Source of the DNA: Tilletia caries
Taxonomy: Eukaryota > Basidiomycota > Exobasidiomycetes > Tilletiales > Tilletiaceae
Assembly (NCBI GenBank): GCA_032718865.1
Contig: JALUTQ010000030.1
Coordinates: 62,001-126,000, forward strand
Direction of reading: 5' to 3'
DNA: 64,000 bases
Under the pieces are notes generated by a model. That model had not been told where the DNA came from and searched no databases. It saw nothing but the letters and a program-made list of their open reading frames with translations. Shown here one piece after another: positions 1 to 10,439 of the stretch. A program made the position numbers and the translations under genes. Position 1 is the stretch's first letter. Each line of letters opens with the position of its first letter.

Positions 1-221
1 ACCTCCCACTTCGAGACTGTGGTTGACGAGTGAGTCCCTGTCCTCCCTCGCGCGCGCGCGTGCCAGCCGTTTGAAAAAAATACTGGGTGTTCTGACTTCC
101 CTAAACGTTTCCGCGTTACCCTTTTCGCAGCATTCACGACGTCTGGAGGCGCGCGACGAACGGCAAGAAGCTCGAGCTCAAGAAGCGTCCTGATGACGAG
201 GGAGCACAGGTCCAGGGCTGA
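1..221 (+). CDS. C-terminal end of an unidentified protein (5' partial)
   Basis: Two exons are visible, 1..29 and 131..221, separated by a GT-AG intron (donor gtgagt at 30, acceptor tttcgcag ending at 130). Joined, they give about 39 residues containing DDIHDVWRRATNGKKLELKK, ending in a TGA at 219-221. The gene starts left of the window. The tail is basic and hydrophilic, and I do not recognise the family. The next gene lies on the opposite strand and converges on it. Confidence 0.6.
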
Positions 222-693
222 GTGGCTGCCAAGTTTGAGCGGAAGTGAGCATGGCACACCTAATACAACCAAACAATGTCTCAACAAATTATCCCACCTC
301 GCACGCACATCGCCCTGCTCTCTCTCCCTCTCTCTCTCCGCCCTTTATGACTCGACCTGTCTGTGTTTCTCCCGATCGTTTGCCTCGAACTGATTCCCCC
401 CCAGGTCCCATCTTTCGAACTGTTCGTTATCGCCCTTTACCTGATGAGCTCCCGACCTTCATTCTGTCCGATTTCTCTCCCTCTTCCCTTTCCCCTCAAT
501 CCAAATTGATATACCGAGCTTGCAAGGAAGCTATATCCCTCCCTCCCTCCCTTCCAATATCGCAGCGCTCGTGTGGGTAAATGGTTACAGGAGATCCAAG
601 CGGGATGCAGGACCGAGGGGATCGCTTGCGATGCGTATAAGTACAGAGGTTGGAGACGGGAATCGAAACGGGAAGAGGAGGGGTTGTGCGTCC
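222..693. other. Convergent 3' intergenic spacer
   Basis: These 472 bases separate two genes that end towards each other. The stretch is rich in C and T and looks like 3' untranslated sequence. I see no convincing ORF, repeat or RNA gene in it. Confidence 0.5.
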
Positions 694-1776
694 TTAGTAA
701 TTACGAGCGACCGACTGGAAGCGGAGAAGTGGGACCTGTTGAGGACTGTCTTCGCTGGCGCTGTTGTGAGTGTCTGAGTTGCGGTCCATCCCCGTCTCCG
801 TGACCGAGTCGCCAAACAAAGCCTCGTAGTCGACCGAGGGCCCCAAAGAACCAGAAGACTGCCCGTCATCAAGCCTCCCCTCCGCCTCCTCCGCCGTCGA
901 ATGATCAACTCGCCGATACTCGTCCATAGGCAAGAAGCGAATGGCATGTTCATCCCCATACCCGCCAATCGAGTACACCTCCTGCACGCTCAACCGGACC
1001 CAGATCGCCGAGTGCGGGCTGTCCTTCGACCCGGGAGCCCAGTGCGATGCGTCTTTGTGGTGCTTTAGGTAGCAGCTTGCCACTTTGTCCGCTTCGAGGG
1101 AGGAGGGGGAGGAGAGCTCTTGGACGGAGCCGAAGAGGGTGATGCGGTTCTTGGAGGGCATGCCGCGGCGCCATTGCGGTCGGGAAGGGTCCCACTTGAG
1201 ATTCGACGACGAGGAGGAAAAGGAAGAAGAAGGAGAGGAGTGGCGTGGATCTGGAATGGACGGGTCTGGGTTGGCGCCGATGGTCAGGGTGGCGTTGCCA
1301 GAGCCTCCGAACGAAGGCAGGACGTTTCTCCAGTTTTGCGAGCTGTGAAGTTTGCAAAGAAGGGTCAGAAGGCCACACACTCTTATTCTACGAGATGAAG
1401 TAGGGGAGTACTGACACCGTCAAGGCCATGAGGGCGATGTCGCCATTGTCAAAGCAAGGCGCAAAGTATTCTGGGCCTGAGGCGACTCTTCCTGCAAGAA
1501 TCACACACAAACACCAACCAGAGCTCAAGAAAAGGTCAGCCCGTCTCTGTAGCTACCCGTTACCAGACCCCATTAAGGAGAGAAGCACTCACCCCTCAGC
1601 TGGGGAATCTTGAAGTCGTCAGGGTAGATGCTGGAGAGCGTGCCGACTCCGAAGACGGTGGGGTCGTGCAGCAGTGCGCGTGCTTGGGCGGCCGCGTCGG
1701 CGGAAGACTCGTACGCAGCGACAGAAGCCGCAGCGCTGACGAGGAAGGGCAGCAGAAGCGCAACGAGGGAAGGCAT
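694..1776 (-). CDS. Secreted CREG-like protein (PNPOx-like split-barrel fold)
   Basis: The coding join is complement(694..1342, 1416..1491, 1593..1776), 302 codons. The start at 1776 (MPSLVALLLPFLVSAAASV) gives a clear signal peptide of about 20 residues; an in-frame extension upstream begins with TTG, not ATG. Family signatures run in order: ARALLHDPTVFGVGTLSSIY, EYFAPCFDNGDIALMALTVS spanning the short middle exon, QNWRNVLPS, RITLFGSVQEL, CYLKHHKDASHW, SAIWVRLSVQEVYSIGGYGD. These match the CREG / pyridoxamine-phosphate-oxidase-like barrel found in secreted or vacuolar fungal proteins. CREG members generally lack the FMN-dependent oxidase activity, so no enzyme function is claimed. About 70 C-terminal residues beyond the barrel are hydrophilic and not recognisable. 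It diverges from GatA across 246 bp. Confidence 0.82.
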
Positions 1777-2022
1777 CCTTTTCGAAGTCAATGAATGAAT
1801 AATGAATGGTTGTGCTGGGGTCGGTTCGAGGTCCCAGCTTATGGTCAGCTCGATTTATGCTGAGGGGCGATCTTGCGCATAGATTAGATTAGATAACGAA
1901 ACCCTCCGAGCATCACCACTCACTCTGAAGTCTGAACTCTCGCTCTGGATGGAAAATCTCATTTCCTTCGCGCCTGACTGCCATTCAAGTTCGAAGAAGA
2001 GCGTTCCTTTTGAGAGATACAT
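1777..2022. promoter_or_regulatory. Shared divergent promoter, CREG-like gene and GatA
   Basis: The two start codons (1776 minus, 2023 plus) are 246 bp apart, so the 5' leaders and promoters of both genes must lie here. I see no clear TATA box. Confidence 0.4.
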
Positions 2023-3885
2023 ATGAATGCTTGCGCGAAGATGCTGAGAGGTGCGGCTTGCAAGTGCGTGGCTCAGCGCCGCCTTGCAAAAACTCACATC
2101 CGGTCCATAGCCACTTCGAGCGTCACCTTCACTTCCCAGTCCCAGACCCAGACCCAGACCTCATCCACAGGAGCAGTCGATGAGTTCAACGCAATTGTCA
2201 CCCGTCCACCTCTCAAATCCTCCTCTCCTGCTTCACCCCAGTCGGAATCCTACGAAAGACTTCCCCTCGAAGGCCTCACCCTCTCCATCAAACAAAACTT
2301 CCTCACGTCCTCCATGCCCACAACAGCCTCCTCCCAAATGCTCCTCGCAAATTTCCAACCCCACTTCGACGCCAGCCCCGTCCGACTACTACGTCAAGCC
2401 GGAGCGCAGATCGTCGGCAAGACGAACTGCGACGAGTTCGGGATGGGGAGTGCGAATGTGAATTCGGTCTATGGGGCTGTCGTCAATCCTGCTGGGCCAG
2501 GCGGTACAAGGAGGACGAGGAGGAGGAGGGTCGCGGGCGGGAGCTCGGGTGGAGCGGCTGCTGCTGCCCGAATGGGGTATTCCGACTTATCCCTCGCCTC
2601 CGACACAGGCGGCTCGATCCGTCTGCCGGCCTCGTACTGCGGCGTCTGGGGCCTCAAGCCGTCCTACGGCCTCGTCAGTCGGTGGGGTCTGATCTCCTAC
2701 GCCGACAGTCTCGACACCGTTGGCTTGCTCGGGCGCGAGTTGGAGGATGTGATTGGAGGGTTTGGCGTGCTTGATCGGGTGGATGGGAGGGATCCTACGG
2801 CTGTTGGTAGACGATATCGTGATCGAGCGGCGGCGGCGGCGCGGGAGCGCTTGGAGCAGATCGGCAAAGGGAGGGCAGGTTCAAGAACCCTCGATGGCCT
2901 GGTGATCGGCGTGCCGCGGGAGTACTTCCCTGCTGAGCTCTCCGCAGGCGTCGTAGATGCCGTCCGGAAGACGCTCCGCAAGCTGAAACAGGCAGGGGCG
3001 ACGCTCCGCTCCGTCAGTCTGCCCCATACCGATCGAAGCTTGGGCGCGTACTACGTCCTCGCCAGCGCGGAGGCGACTAGTAATCTGGCAAGATACGATG
3101 GGATACAATACGGTATGTCTGCTTTGGTCATGCTGAGTACTGACATGTACCCATCTGTAACTGAAGCGACGTTTCCCATCTTCCGCTCCCCAGGCTTCCG
3201 TAAAGAAGGCGATCCCAACGATCTTGCCGCAGGGGAGCATCCATACGCGGCTACACGTTCGGAGGGCTTCGGAGCTGAGGTCCAAAAACGGATCTTGCTA
3301 GGCACCTACGCCCTCTCCGCCGGGTACGTTTGTCTCCCACTTTCTGAACGATGCAGCCTATTCCTAAATTTCTCCACCCACTATCCTATGCGCAGTGCCT
3401 ATGACAACTACTTCCTCAAAGCGCAAAAGATCCGCCGACTCGTCCAAGCCGACTTTGACCGCGTTTTTTCCATACCCAACGTCTTGCGTCAGCACCACCG
3501 CGATGATGAAGACAGCCCCGACGCTCGCGGGACGATGGCCGAAGACCGAAGTCTCGGAGTAGACGTCCTCATCCACCCTTCCGCCGTCGGGATTGCACCT
3601 CTCTTGCCTGAGGCTGAGGCGGAGGCGGAGGCGGGGGCGAATTTCGAGTCAACAAGTGGGAAAGCGAAGAATGCCGGTGCCACGTCGTACGTCCAAGACG
3701 TGCTCACAGTACCTGCCTCTCTGGCGGGCTTGCCAGCGTTGAGTATGCCCGTTGGCGAAAGTACCGGTGCGGGTGGGGCCAGTGAGGAGGCAGGATGGCC
3801 GATTGGCGTCAGCGTGGTTGCGCAGTGGGGGTGCGAGGAGCTTCTCTGGACGGTAGCTCGGCATGTCACATCTTTACAACAATAG
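2023..3885 (+). CDS. gatA: Mitochondrial glutamyl-tRNA(Gln) amidotransferase subunit A
   Basis: GatA is the amidase subunit that converts Glu-tRNA(Gln) to Gln-tRNA(Gln) in mitochondria. Exons are 2023..3112, 3194..3323 and 3396..3885 (569 aa). The introns (81 and 72 bp) are multiples of three and lack stops, so the frame stays open through them. The N-terminus is basic and Ser/Thr-rich, as expected of a mitochondrial presequence. The amidase-signature catalytic triad is present: Lys90 in LTLSIKQNF, Ser174 in AGGSSGG, and nucleophile Ser198 in ASDTGGSIRLPASYCG, followed by WGLKPSYGLVSRWG. The 24-residue spacing between the two serines matches GatA. An Arg-rich insert (TRRTRRRR) precedes the GGSSGG loop and is unusual. 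It converges on the hydratase gene with a 57-bp gap. Confidence 0.93.
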   Translation: MNACAKMLRGAACKCVAQRRLAKTHIRSIATSSVTFTSQSQTQTQTSSTGAVDEFNAIVTRPPLKSSSPASPQSESYERLPLEGLTLSIKQNFLTSSMPTTASSQMLLANFQPHFDASPVRLLRQAGAQIVGKTNCDEFGMGSANVNSVYGAVVNPAGPGGTRRTRRRRVAGGSSGGAAAAARMGYSDLSLASDTGGSIRLPASYCGVWGLKPSYGLVSRWGLISYADSLDTVGLLGRELEDVIGGFGVLDRVDGRDPTAVGRRYRDRAAAAARERLEQIGKGRAGSRTLDGLVIGVPREYFPAELSAGVVDAVRKTLRKLKQAGATLRSVSLPHTDRSLGAYYVLASAEATSNLARYDGIQYGMSALVMLSTDMYPSVTEATFPIFRSPGFRKEGDPNDLAAGEHPYAATRSEGFGAEVQKRILLGTYALSAGYVCLPLSERCSLFLNFSTHYPMRSAYDNYFLKAQKIRRLVQADFDRVFSIPNVLRQHHRDDEDSPDARGTMAEDRSLGVDVLIHPSAVGIAPLLPEAEAEAEAGANFESTSGKAKNAGATSYVQDVLTVPASLAGLPALSMPVGESTGAGGASEEAGWPIGVSVVAQWGCEELLWTVARHVTSLQQ

Positions 3886-3942
3886 AAGGTCCATTGATTT
3901 ACACATGCATGGGTGACTCTGGAGAGAGAAAATGATGATATT

Positions 3943-5153
3943 CTACCGCCCGATGTACTTGGGCTTGCGCTTCTCTTTGAAGGCACGCAGTCCTTCGAGC
4001 CGGTCTTCGGTTCCGAAGAGACGTTCGTAGCACTCGCGCTCGAAGTCGAGACCCGCTTCGCTGTGGAAGAATTGGGAACAGCAGAAGTCAGTGGGGTTTG
4101 GCAGGGCCTAGGCGGGGCAGGGGTGGGGGGAAAGACTAACATGTCCATCTGGCTGCCCTTGTCGATGGCAAGTTTCGCCGCGCGCAAGGCGAGAGGTCCT
4201 GTGGATGATATACCTCGGGAGAGTGAGTGCTGACCCTGATGCAGAGACGAGGGAAAAGTAATGGACATACCATTCTGACTCATCTCCGTCGCCAGCTCCA
4301 AAGCCTTCCTGTACGCCTCCTCTCCCTCCCCCTGACCCTCCCCTTCTGAAGTCGCGAGATGATCCACAAGGCCAAGCTCAAACGCCTGCCGGGAGTCCAA
4401 CAGCCGAGCGGAGAAGATGAGATCCTTCGCCTTCGAAGGTCCCAACAACCGACTCAACCGCTGCGTGCCCCCCGCACCCGGGATGATCCCCAACCTTGCC
4501 TCCGTCAGACCCAACCTGTTCGCCCCCGGCCCGCCAACCCTGATATCCGCACACAGCGCCAACTCGAGCCCGCCACCCATGGCCAGTCCATCCAGGGCCG
4601 CGATGACGGGCACGGGTAGGGACTCGATGGTACTCATCGCGGAGCGGAGGGAGAGCAGGAAGGCGTCGACTTGCGGGATCGTCATGCTTGCTCGTTCTTT
4701 TAAGTCGGCGCCGGCGCAGAATATACCAGGGGTGGAGGAGCGGATGATGAGCGTTCGTAGGAGGGATGATGGTGGTGGTGAGGAGGAGGAGGAGGAGGAG
4801 GAGGAGGAGGAGGAGGTCTCGACATGGTTTCCTTTGGTGGGTGGGGAGGGGGAGCGCAGGTAGGAGAGGGCGTCGTGTACGTGGGCGAGTAAAGTGGTAG
4901 AGATCGCATTGGCGGCCTTGGGTCGGTTGAGGGTGAGCACGAAGATGCCGCTGCTGCTATCTCCTCCCCCTTCTTCTGCCTTTGTGCCCGGTTCCGCGAT
5001 GCGATCGGCCTGGGAGAGGTAGGCAAGTCTGGTAGGGTCAAAGGGGGAGGCGGACGGGGAGGAAGAATGGGAGAGCCATCGGACGTTTCTGGTGAGGGAT
5101 GTGCTGCCTCTTAGGGGCTGCCACGCAGTACGCATCGCTATCACCGCACTCAT
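3943..5153 (-). CDS. Enoyl-CoA hydratase/isomerase family, AUH-like (mitochondrial)
   Basis: Coding join complement(3943..4060, 4141..4213, 4271..5153). The start at 5153 (MSAVIAMRT) gives 357 aa; an upstream in-frame ATG at 5204 would add 17 residues. The N-terminus is rich in Arg, Ser and Thr, consistent with mitochondrial import. Crotonase signatures are clear: GIFCAGADLKERAS (CoA and oxyanion-hole loop), LDGLAMGGGLELALCADIR, and EARLGIIPGAGGTQRL with the catalytic Glu. The last exon ends FKEKRKPKYIGR, typical of the AUH/methylglutaconyl-CoA hydratase branch of leucine breakdown, though another short-chain hydratase is possible. A run of 12 serines encoded by repeated triplets sits in a variable loop. 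The 57-bp first intron is in frame. Confidence 0.88.
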
Positions 5154-5204
5154 CTTTGCAACGATCGTCGTCGTCGTCGTCGGCCTCCCCATCAGGCAAC
5201 GCAT

Positions 5205-6486
5205 CGTCCTTGTGAGGGAACCTCGGTAAACGTCGGCTATTCAAAAACGCATCGTCCTCCCTCCTCGCCGACGGCATCGCGAACGTCGAGCAGCCCAAGC
5301 ACTATTATAACATCAAACCTCTCAAGGTGGTGGTCAAGGTGCAATCAAAGCGAGATTGGTCAGTGATCGTTGCGTGGCACGCTCCCTGACTCCTTTCCTG
5401 GTAGTCCAGTCCACATTCAGAAAGTCAGCGAATATGGCTGGCGAGAGTCGAGAACGCGCTATTGGTGCTTCCCATCATCGCCGCGACCTATCCCTTTGCG
5501 AAGGCACATCGGCGAGCCCAGACGGGAGCTACGCACAAGGAGGGCAGAACGGAGGGAACGTAAAGAGCTCTCGCTGGAGCCTTTATCAGTAGAAAATGTC
5601 GCATCACGCGCACGAGTCCTCCCACCTGCTCGGCAGTCAGGAACGCTGAAGCGTGGCCCGCACGGTACACCGATATGTAACATGCTGTGTCTCGAATCAC
5701 GAGGCTCGAGGACGATGCTCACCGCCATGCTGCCCAGCGACAGCTGAGCCTCAAATATAGAACAGACCTGAGACGATGGCGCCCCGAGATGCTACTGGCG
5801 ATGTATGTATCACATTTTTTGGAGTTCCAAATCCAATTCACTTCCTCCGCATCCAGCGCAGCCTGTACCCGTCTGCTGCCCCCTTTCCCAACCCCCCACG
5901 GCCCAGCAATGAATCAATAAGGCGCCCAGTCAGGCTCCTTTCACAGACAGGGAGCCCCTGCGCGATGACACGACTTGCTCATTCTATGCTCGTGCTCAGT
6001 GCTCAGAGCACTCATGATTCGTTCGTCATTCATTATTTTGTCTTCTCCCCCCGTCCCCGTCGTTGAGGAAGGTGAGCCATTCGAAGATCTTAGGTTCTGG
6101 ACCATGCACGTAAATCCACGGCCTTCCACAAACCCTCCTTACTTGTAGTTTGGGCGTTATTTTGGGAAGAACCCAAATAAAAGACAGGGGGAGGTCAGTA
6201 GACCCAGCGCTGAACCTTGACTTTTGCGCTTCCGTTCACAACCTCCCGCTGTCGATATGTACTTCCTTTTCCAAGACGACCGTTGAGAAATCGAGATGGA
6301 TTATGAGCCTTTGGAACATATACATCACAGCCAAAGTTTGGTGTCGGTCGTTGTCATGTACTACTAGAGTGTGCTCGACGCTCAGGGTTGTCTCGGGCAC
6401 CGGCGGCATGCAATTTACTATATATATGGCAACCTTCACCGCGGATAACGCATTCATTTGTCGACCATTTCTTATTAGTAACAAAT
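5205..6486. other. Intergenic region, no gene recognised
   Basis: About 1.3 kb between the hydratase gene and the Tc1-like element. Only short, overlapping ORFs without family resemblance occur on either strand. The first part must hold the hydratase promoter; nothing else is identifiable. Confidence 0.4.
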
Positions 6487-6860
6487 GGGGTCATTTGGGG
6501 CCCCCAGCCAAATGCTTTTCCGTCCTGCTTTCCAATGCTTTTTTTTCGAATGCTTCCACAAATGCGAGCATTTGTCAAGCTCAAAAAATGGTCGCGCAAA
6601 TGACCGCCCTGTGTGTGCATCGGGTCACTGCCGCTCCATCCTCACCGCCTCACCGTTCCTGGCGGCGTCACCCGTTTGTCCGTCTGTGCGGACACCCGTC
6701 CGTCCTGGTGTCCTCAGGTTGCAGCCCCTGTCCCTACAAGCCTGCACACGGGTGACTACATCCTCAGCTTGTCATCCATTCTCGTCACTCCTACGTAGAA
6801 ATCGCGTTAGAGGGTTTTGCAAAATGGTTGAGAATAATTATTTTTTTTATTTTTTTTTCG
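6487..6860 (+). repeat. Left inverted terminal/subterminal region of the Tc1-like element
   Basis: Contains in order GGGGTCATTTGGGG, several AAATGC words, AAATGCGAGCATTT, and TTTTGCAAAATGGTTGAGAA followed by a T-rich run. All have inverted counterparts at 10440-10799. Confidence 0.65.
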
Positions 6861-7068
6861 CGACTGACGTTGGCGGGACTCATTCGGCATTCCGGCTCAC
6901 ACGGCCCGAGCTTCAACTGCCTCACTCACTCTCTGACCTGTCACCTGTCTCATCAACATGCTATCACTCAGTACCAGCCTCACCCTGGACAAACAGCTCC
7001 CGTTCCCTAACCATCGCACACGGCTGCGCAAACCGCAGGACACGGCGACACGCCCCGCAACTCGGGCC

Positions 7069-8099
7069 ATGGCGTTTCGAAGAATCGATCCTCAAGTGAA
7101 GCGCTTCATCCTGCAGCTGCTGAACTCGCGCTTGCTCACTCGAAGACAGCTCCTCTGGCTTCAAATTGTCTCGCCCGCAACGCTTTACCGCCTCCTAGCA
7201 CAAGTCCAAGAGCGTCCTCCCTTCGAAACATCCCTGGTCGGCCACGTCTGTACGGCCCGGATGCGCTCGGTTTTCTCCAAGAGATCATTCTTCAGCGACC
7301 CGACTTGTATCTCGATGAGCTAGTCGACATCATGGCAAGGGCGGAAGGCGTGCGCGTGTCAACCAGTACCATGCATCGGTCATTGGAGCGACTAGGTATC
7401 ACACTCAAGCGTGCGCACAGAATCGCCAAGGAGAGGGATGCGGAGAAGAGACGAGCGTTCGATCTGAGGATTGGGCGGTACGAGGCCCAGCATCTGGTCT
7501 TTGCCGATGAAATGGCCTACGATGCTCGAGACGGTGTCCGCATTCGCGCACGGAGCCATCGGAACCAGCTTGCTCCGTTGCGAAGACCATACATCAGAGG
7601 CACTCGCCTGTCGTGCATTGCCGGACTCTCGATGTCTGGAACATTCGCTCCGCGGGCCGTTCAAGGTTCCTTCAACGAACAGCGTTTTCACAGCTACTTG
7701 GAGCTTGAACTCCTCCCCAGGATGAACCCATATCCCCAGCCCAGCTCCGTCCTCGTCCTCGACAACGCAAGCATTCATAAATCGATTCGGATTCGAGAGC
7801 TGGTCGAAAGTTTTGGTGAGTTGATGTCGGACGTGATGCTATGGATTCTGTTCCAAAGTCCAAACTGATACACGATACTCTTCACCTCTTCGATATATGC
7901 ATACAAAGGCTGCAAGATCGAGTTCCTCCCGCCCTACAGCCCGGACTACAACCCGATTGAGCGAGCCTTCGCCAAGATCAAGGCCAACATTCGACGGCAT
8001 CGACGCGTAGTCGTAGAGGCAGAAGGGTTCATGTCGGCAATTCGTACCATCACACCTCACGACTGCGTCCAGTGGATGCGGCTCGCAGGATATCTCTGA
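7069..8099 (+). pseudogene. Tc1/mariner-family DD34E transposase, frameshifted
   Basis: The product would cut and paste the element. The N-terminal part (start 7069, MAFRRIDPQVKRFIL; an in-frame ATG also at 6958) resembles the helix-turn-helix DNA-binding region. The catalytic part reads RPDLYLDELVDIM, VFADEMAYD (first Asp), VLVLDNASIHKS (second Asp) and PPYSPDYNPIERAFAKIKAN (Glu), with 34 residues between the second Asp and the Glu. One intron, 7816..7908 (gtgagt...acaaag), restores the LPPYSPDYNP exon; the stop is TGA at 8097-8099. Between about 7200 and 7245 the frame changes by one base: LLAQVQ is in one frame and GRPRLYGPDALGF in another, with no plausible intron. Hence the pseudogene call; an assembly error is the alternative. 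Confidence 0.8.
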
Positions 8100-8469
8100 G
8101 GTTCCGCCTGAGGAAGCTACAAGGTGGAAATCAATTCGTTTCTTTGACATAGAGATCTTGATTGAATGCTATGTGTTCTGCGTAAATGCGAAGGAAAATG
8201 GAAAGGATTGATGCATGACAGTGCGGAATATGTGGGTGACGGTTTACAGTGGGTTCAATGTGGGTACAGTAGTGATTTCCAGCTACGGGCTGCGGCCAGG
8301 AAGGATAGAAATTAGGGACGGAGTGCGAGCAAAGAGCAGTTTTAGTGACAATGTGACATGCTGTTGGGAATTGAGTCTATGATTCTTGAGCGATTGACCG
8401 CCAAAGGTGACCGATGATGAGGACGGAGCTGAGCTCAAACGTCGCTCTCGGTCTTTGACTTGATGCTCA

Positions 8470-10182
8470 TCAGGAGTCGGGACGGGTTCCAGATGTAGAA
8501 CTAGAAGCTACCGGAGCGTCGGACGCAGGGCGGTACGCAGGGAGTTGAGGCGAGAAAGGGGGCTCAACGGGGTCGAAAGGATTGGCACCGAAGTTGTTTC
8601 CGGCCGCTCCATACATGTAAAGTGGGTCTCTGAACATCCCAGCCCCAGCATCCATTCCTCCGCCCATAGGCCGCTGAAGACCAAGCCAGTGCAGCAAGAG
8701 CTCCTCGACGTCAGCAAGCTTGCTGGTTGTGAGCTTGGTCTCGTTGATGAGACGCTTGAAGTTGTTCTTGTATGCTCTTGCAAGTTGGCCCACGCGCTGA
8801 AATCCAGCATTCTTGAGGGCATGTATCGTATCCTCATGCAGATGAAGCAGCCGAGCAGCGTCTGCGATCAGCAGAATGGGTCCAGGAGTCAAGGGGTCGA
8901 ACTCTGGGATCGTAACGGTGGCCTTCAGCTCGTCAACGCCGTTGTCCGCGCTGCCCGGAGGGAAGGAGCTGATTGTGGTTCGGCGCTCTCTGCGACTGAT
9001 AATCTGAGGAGTTGAGCTTGAAGAAGACGATATGGTAATCGTCAGATCCTCGGTGTAAGTGCCAGCACGAGTGGGGGTTGCTGGCTCGCGAAGCTTTGAT
9101 CCTCCAAGACCTCGAGCGGGCGGGCTGTTTTCGAACAGAACCGAAGGCGGTTTGGCGACTGTATGCGTGCAGGCATCGACAACAGACGCAACAAAGCGCT
9201 GCTTCTTGCGCTTGGTGAGCTTGATGTGGCGACCGTCCTGGATCAAGCAGTGTCCTCCAGGATTGCAGCTTGCAGTCTTGCACTCGTACCGGTCTTCGAT
9301 CTCCTTCAGCGTTTCCTTGTGAGGAGAGAATGGAGGGGCGATCGCAGCAGTCGTGTTTGCCTTGGCTTTCTTCTTCGTTCCCGCCGAAGAGCTCGAGGCA
9401 GCAGCGCGTTTACGATCGGCGGTGGTGGCGAGCTGCCCGTCGCTGTCGGTGTCTCCATCTCCATCCTCAAGCTCGTTCTCGGCCTCGATCTCTTGTAGCA
9501 TGATCGCACTCTCTGCGTACTTGTCGTTGGTGGCGAACAAAACAGTCCGGAAAGATTTGAACTGCGTGTCGGTGGCGACAGCCAGAGGCTTCTTCCACTT
9601 GGCCGGTCCCTTCGGGATCTTCACTTCGAAGTCGATGTCGTCAAAATGGATGTTGCCGATGTCGAACTTGATGTCCATCCGCTGTAAGACTGTACAGACG
9701 CTGCGCTTGAATTCCTTGAAGGTCTGAGCCGGTCCAAACTCCACGCATCGACGCGTAGTGCCACTCTTCTTCTGGGGAGCTCCTGCTCCCTTCTTCGGCT
9801 TGCTGGAGGACAAAAACTTGACGGAGATGTCCAATGCAAGCGTGGCCGTCTCCTCTTCGGGGGCGTCATCCTTCTCCTCGTCGGTCGCGCTGAAATCTTC
9901 AATCGCGATAGCTTTGAGTTGTGACGACAGTCGACAAAGAGACGAATACATGCAAATCATCGGGTCAGTGGGCGGCGCTTCAAAAATCAGAACGAAGGGA
10001 GCAACTTACCAGAAGTAGTTGACTTTGGAGGGGAGGCCGCACCACCAGAAGCAGCATCAGGCTGGACAGGACGAGCTCGGGGGACTGCAGTACCAGAGTC
10101 TGGAAAGAGCGAGCAGAGTCAGTACTAGTACATGGACACAAAGAAGAGACGCGACCACGGTCTGACACTCACTGCCTGCCAT
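8470..10182 (-). CDS. Unknown 513-residue protein carried inside the Tc1-like element
   Basis: Coding join complement(8470..9911, 10010..10099, 10173..10182). The first exon is only 10 nt (ATGGCAGGCA). Both introns are GT-AG and the total length is an exact multiple of three, so the model is self-consistent and the gene looks intact. Visible parts: an acidic N-terminal segment with Lys runs; a folded-looking block (TFKEFKRSVCTVLQRMDIKF, IHFDDIDFEVKIPKGPAKW) at about residues 90-175; a basic nuclear-type stretch (GTKKKAKAN); a Cys/His cluster (Cys244, Cys249, His254, Cys255) followed by KLTKRKKQR, suggesting a small zinc- or nucleic-acid-binding module; and a helical C-terminal block with AARLLHLHEDTIHALKNAGF. 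I do not recognise the family and assign no function. It could be captured host sequence or an accessory transposition factor. Confidence 0.75.
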
Positions 10183-10378
10183 CGTCCAAACCTATCAGCT
10201 GTTGGCTGTGAGTGTGCGACTGTGTGAACTGTGAGTGCAGCGTGTGGGCACCAAGCACTTGCTCGTTGCTTGTGACCTGTGTTTGCTGAAAGAAGGTGTT
10301 GATGAGCGAGAGGGTAAGATTGTAGGAAGGTTGTGAGGCTGGAGGAGAGAGACGCGCTGAGGCCTGAGAAGGACTTGG

Positions 10379-10400
10379 ACGCGTGTATGGCGCGACGCGT
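10379..10400. promoter_or_regulatory. Two ACGCGT (MCB-like) words upstream of the cargo gene
   Basis: ACGCGT occurs at 10379-10384 and 10395-10400, about 200 bp upstream of the start at 10182. In yeasts this hexamer (MluI cell-cycle box) is bound by MBF and marks G1/S genes. A role here is inference only. Confidence 0.3.
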
Positions 10401-10439
10401 GTGATCAGGCGCTCGCAATCCGGGTGGTCGGGCCGCTTT

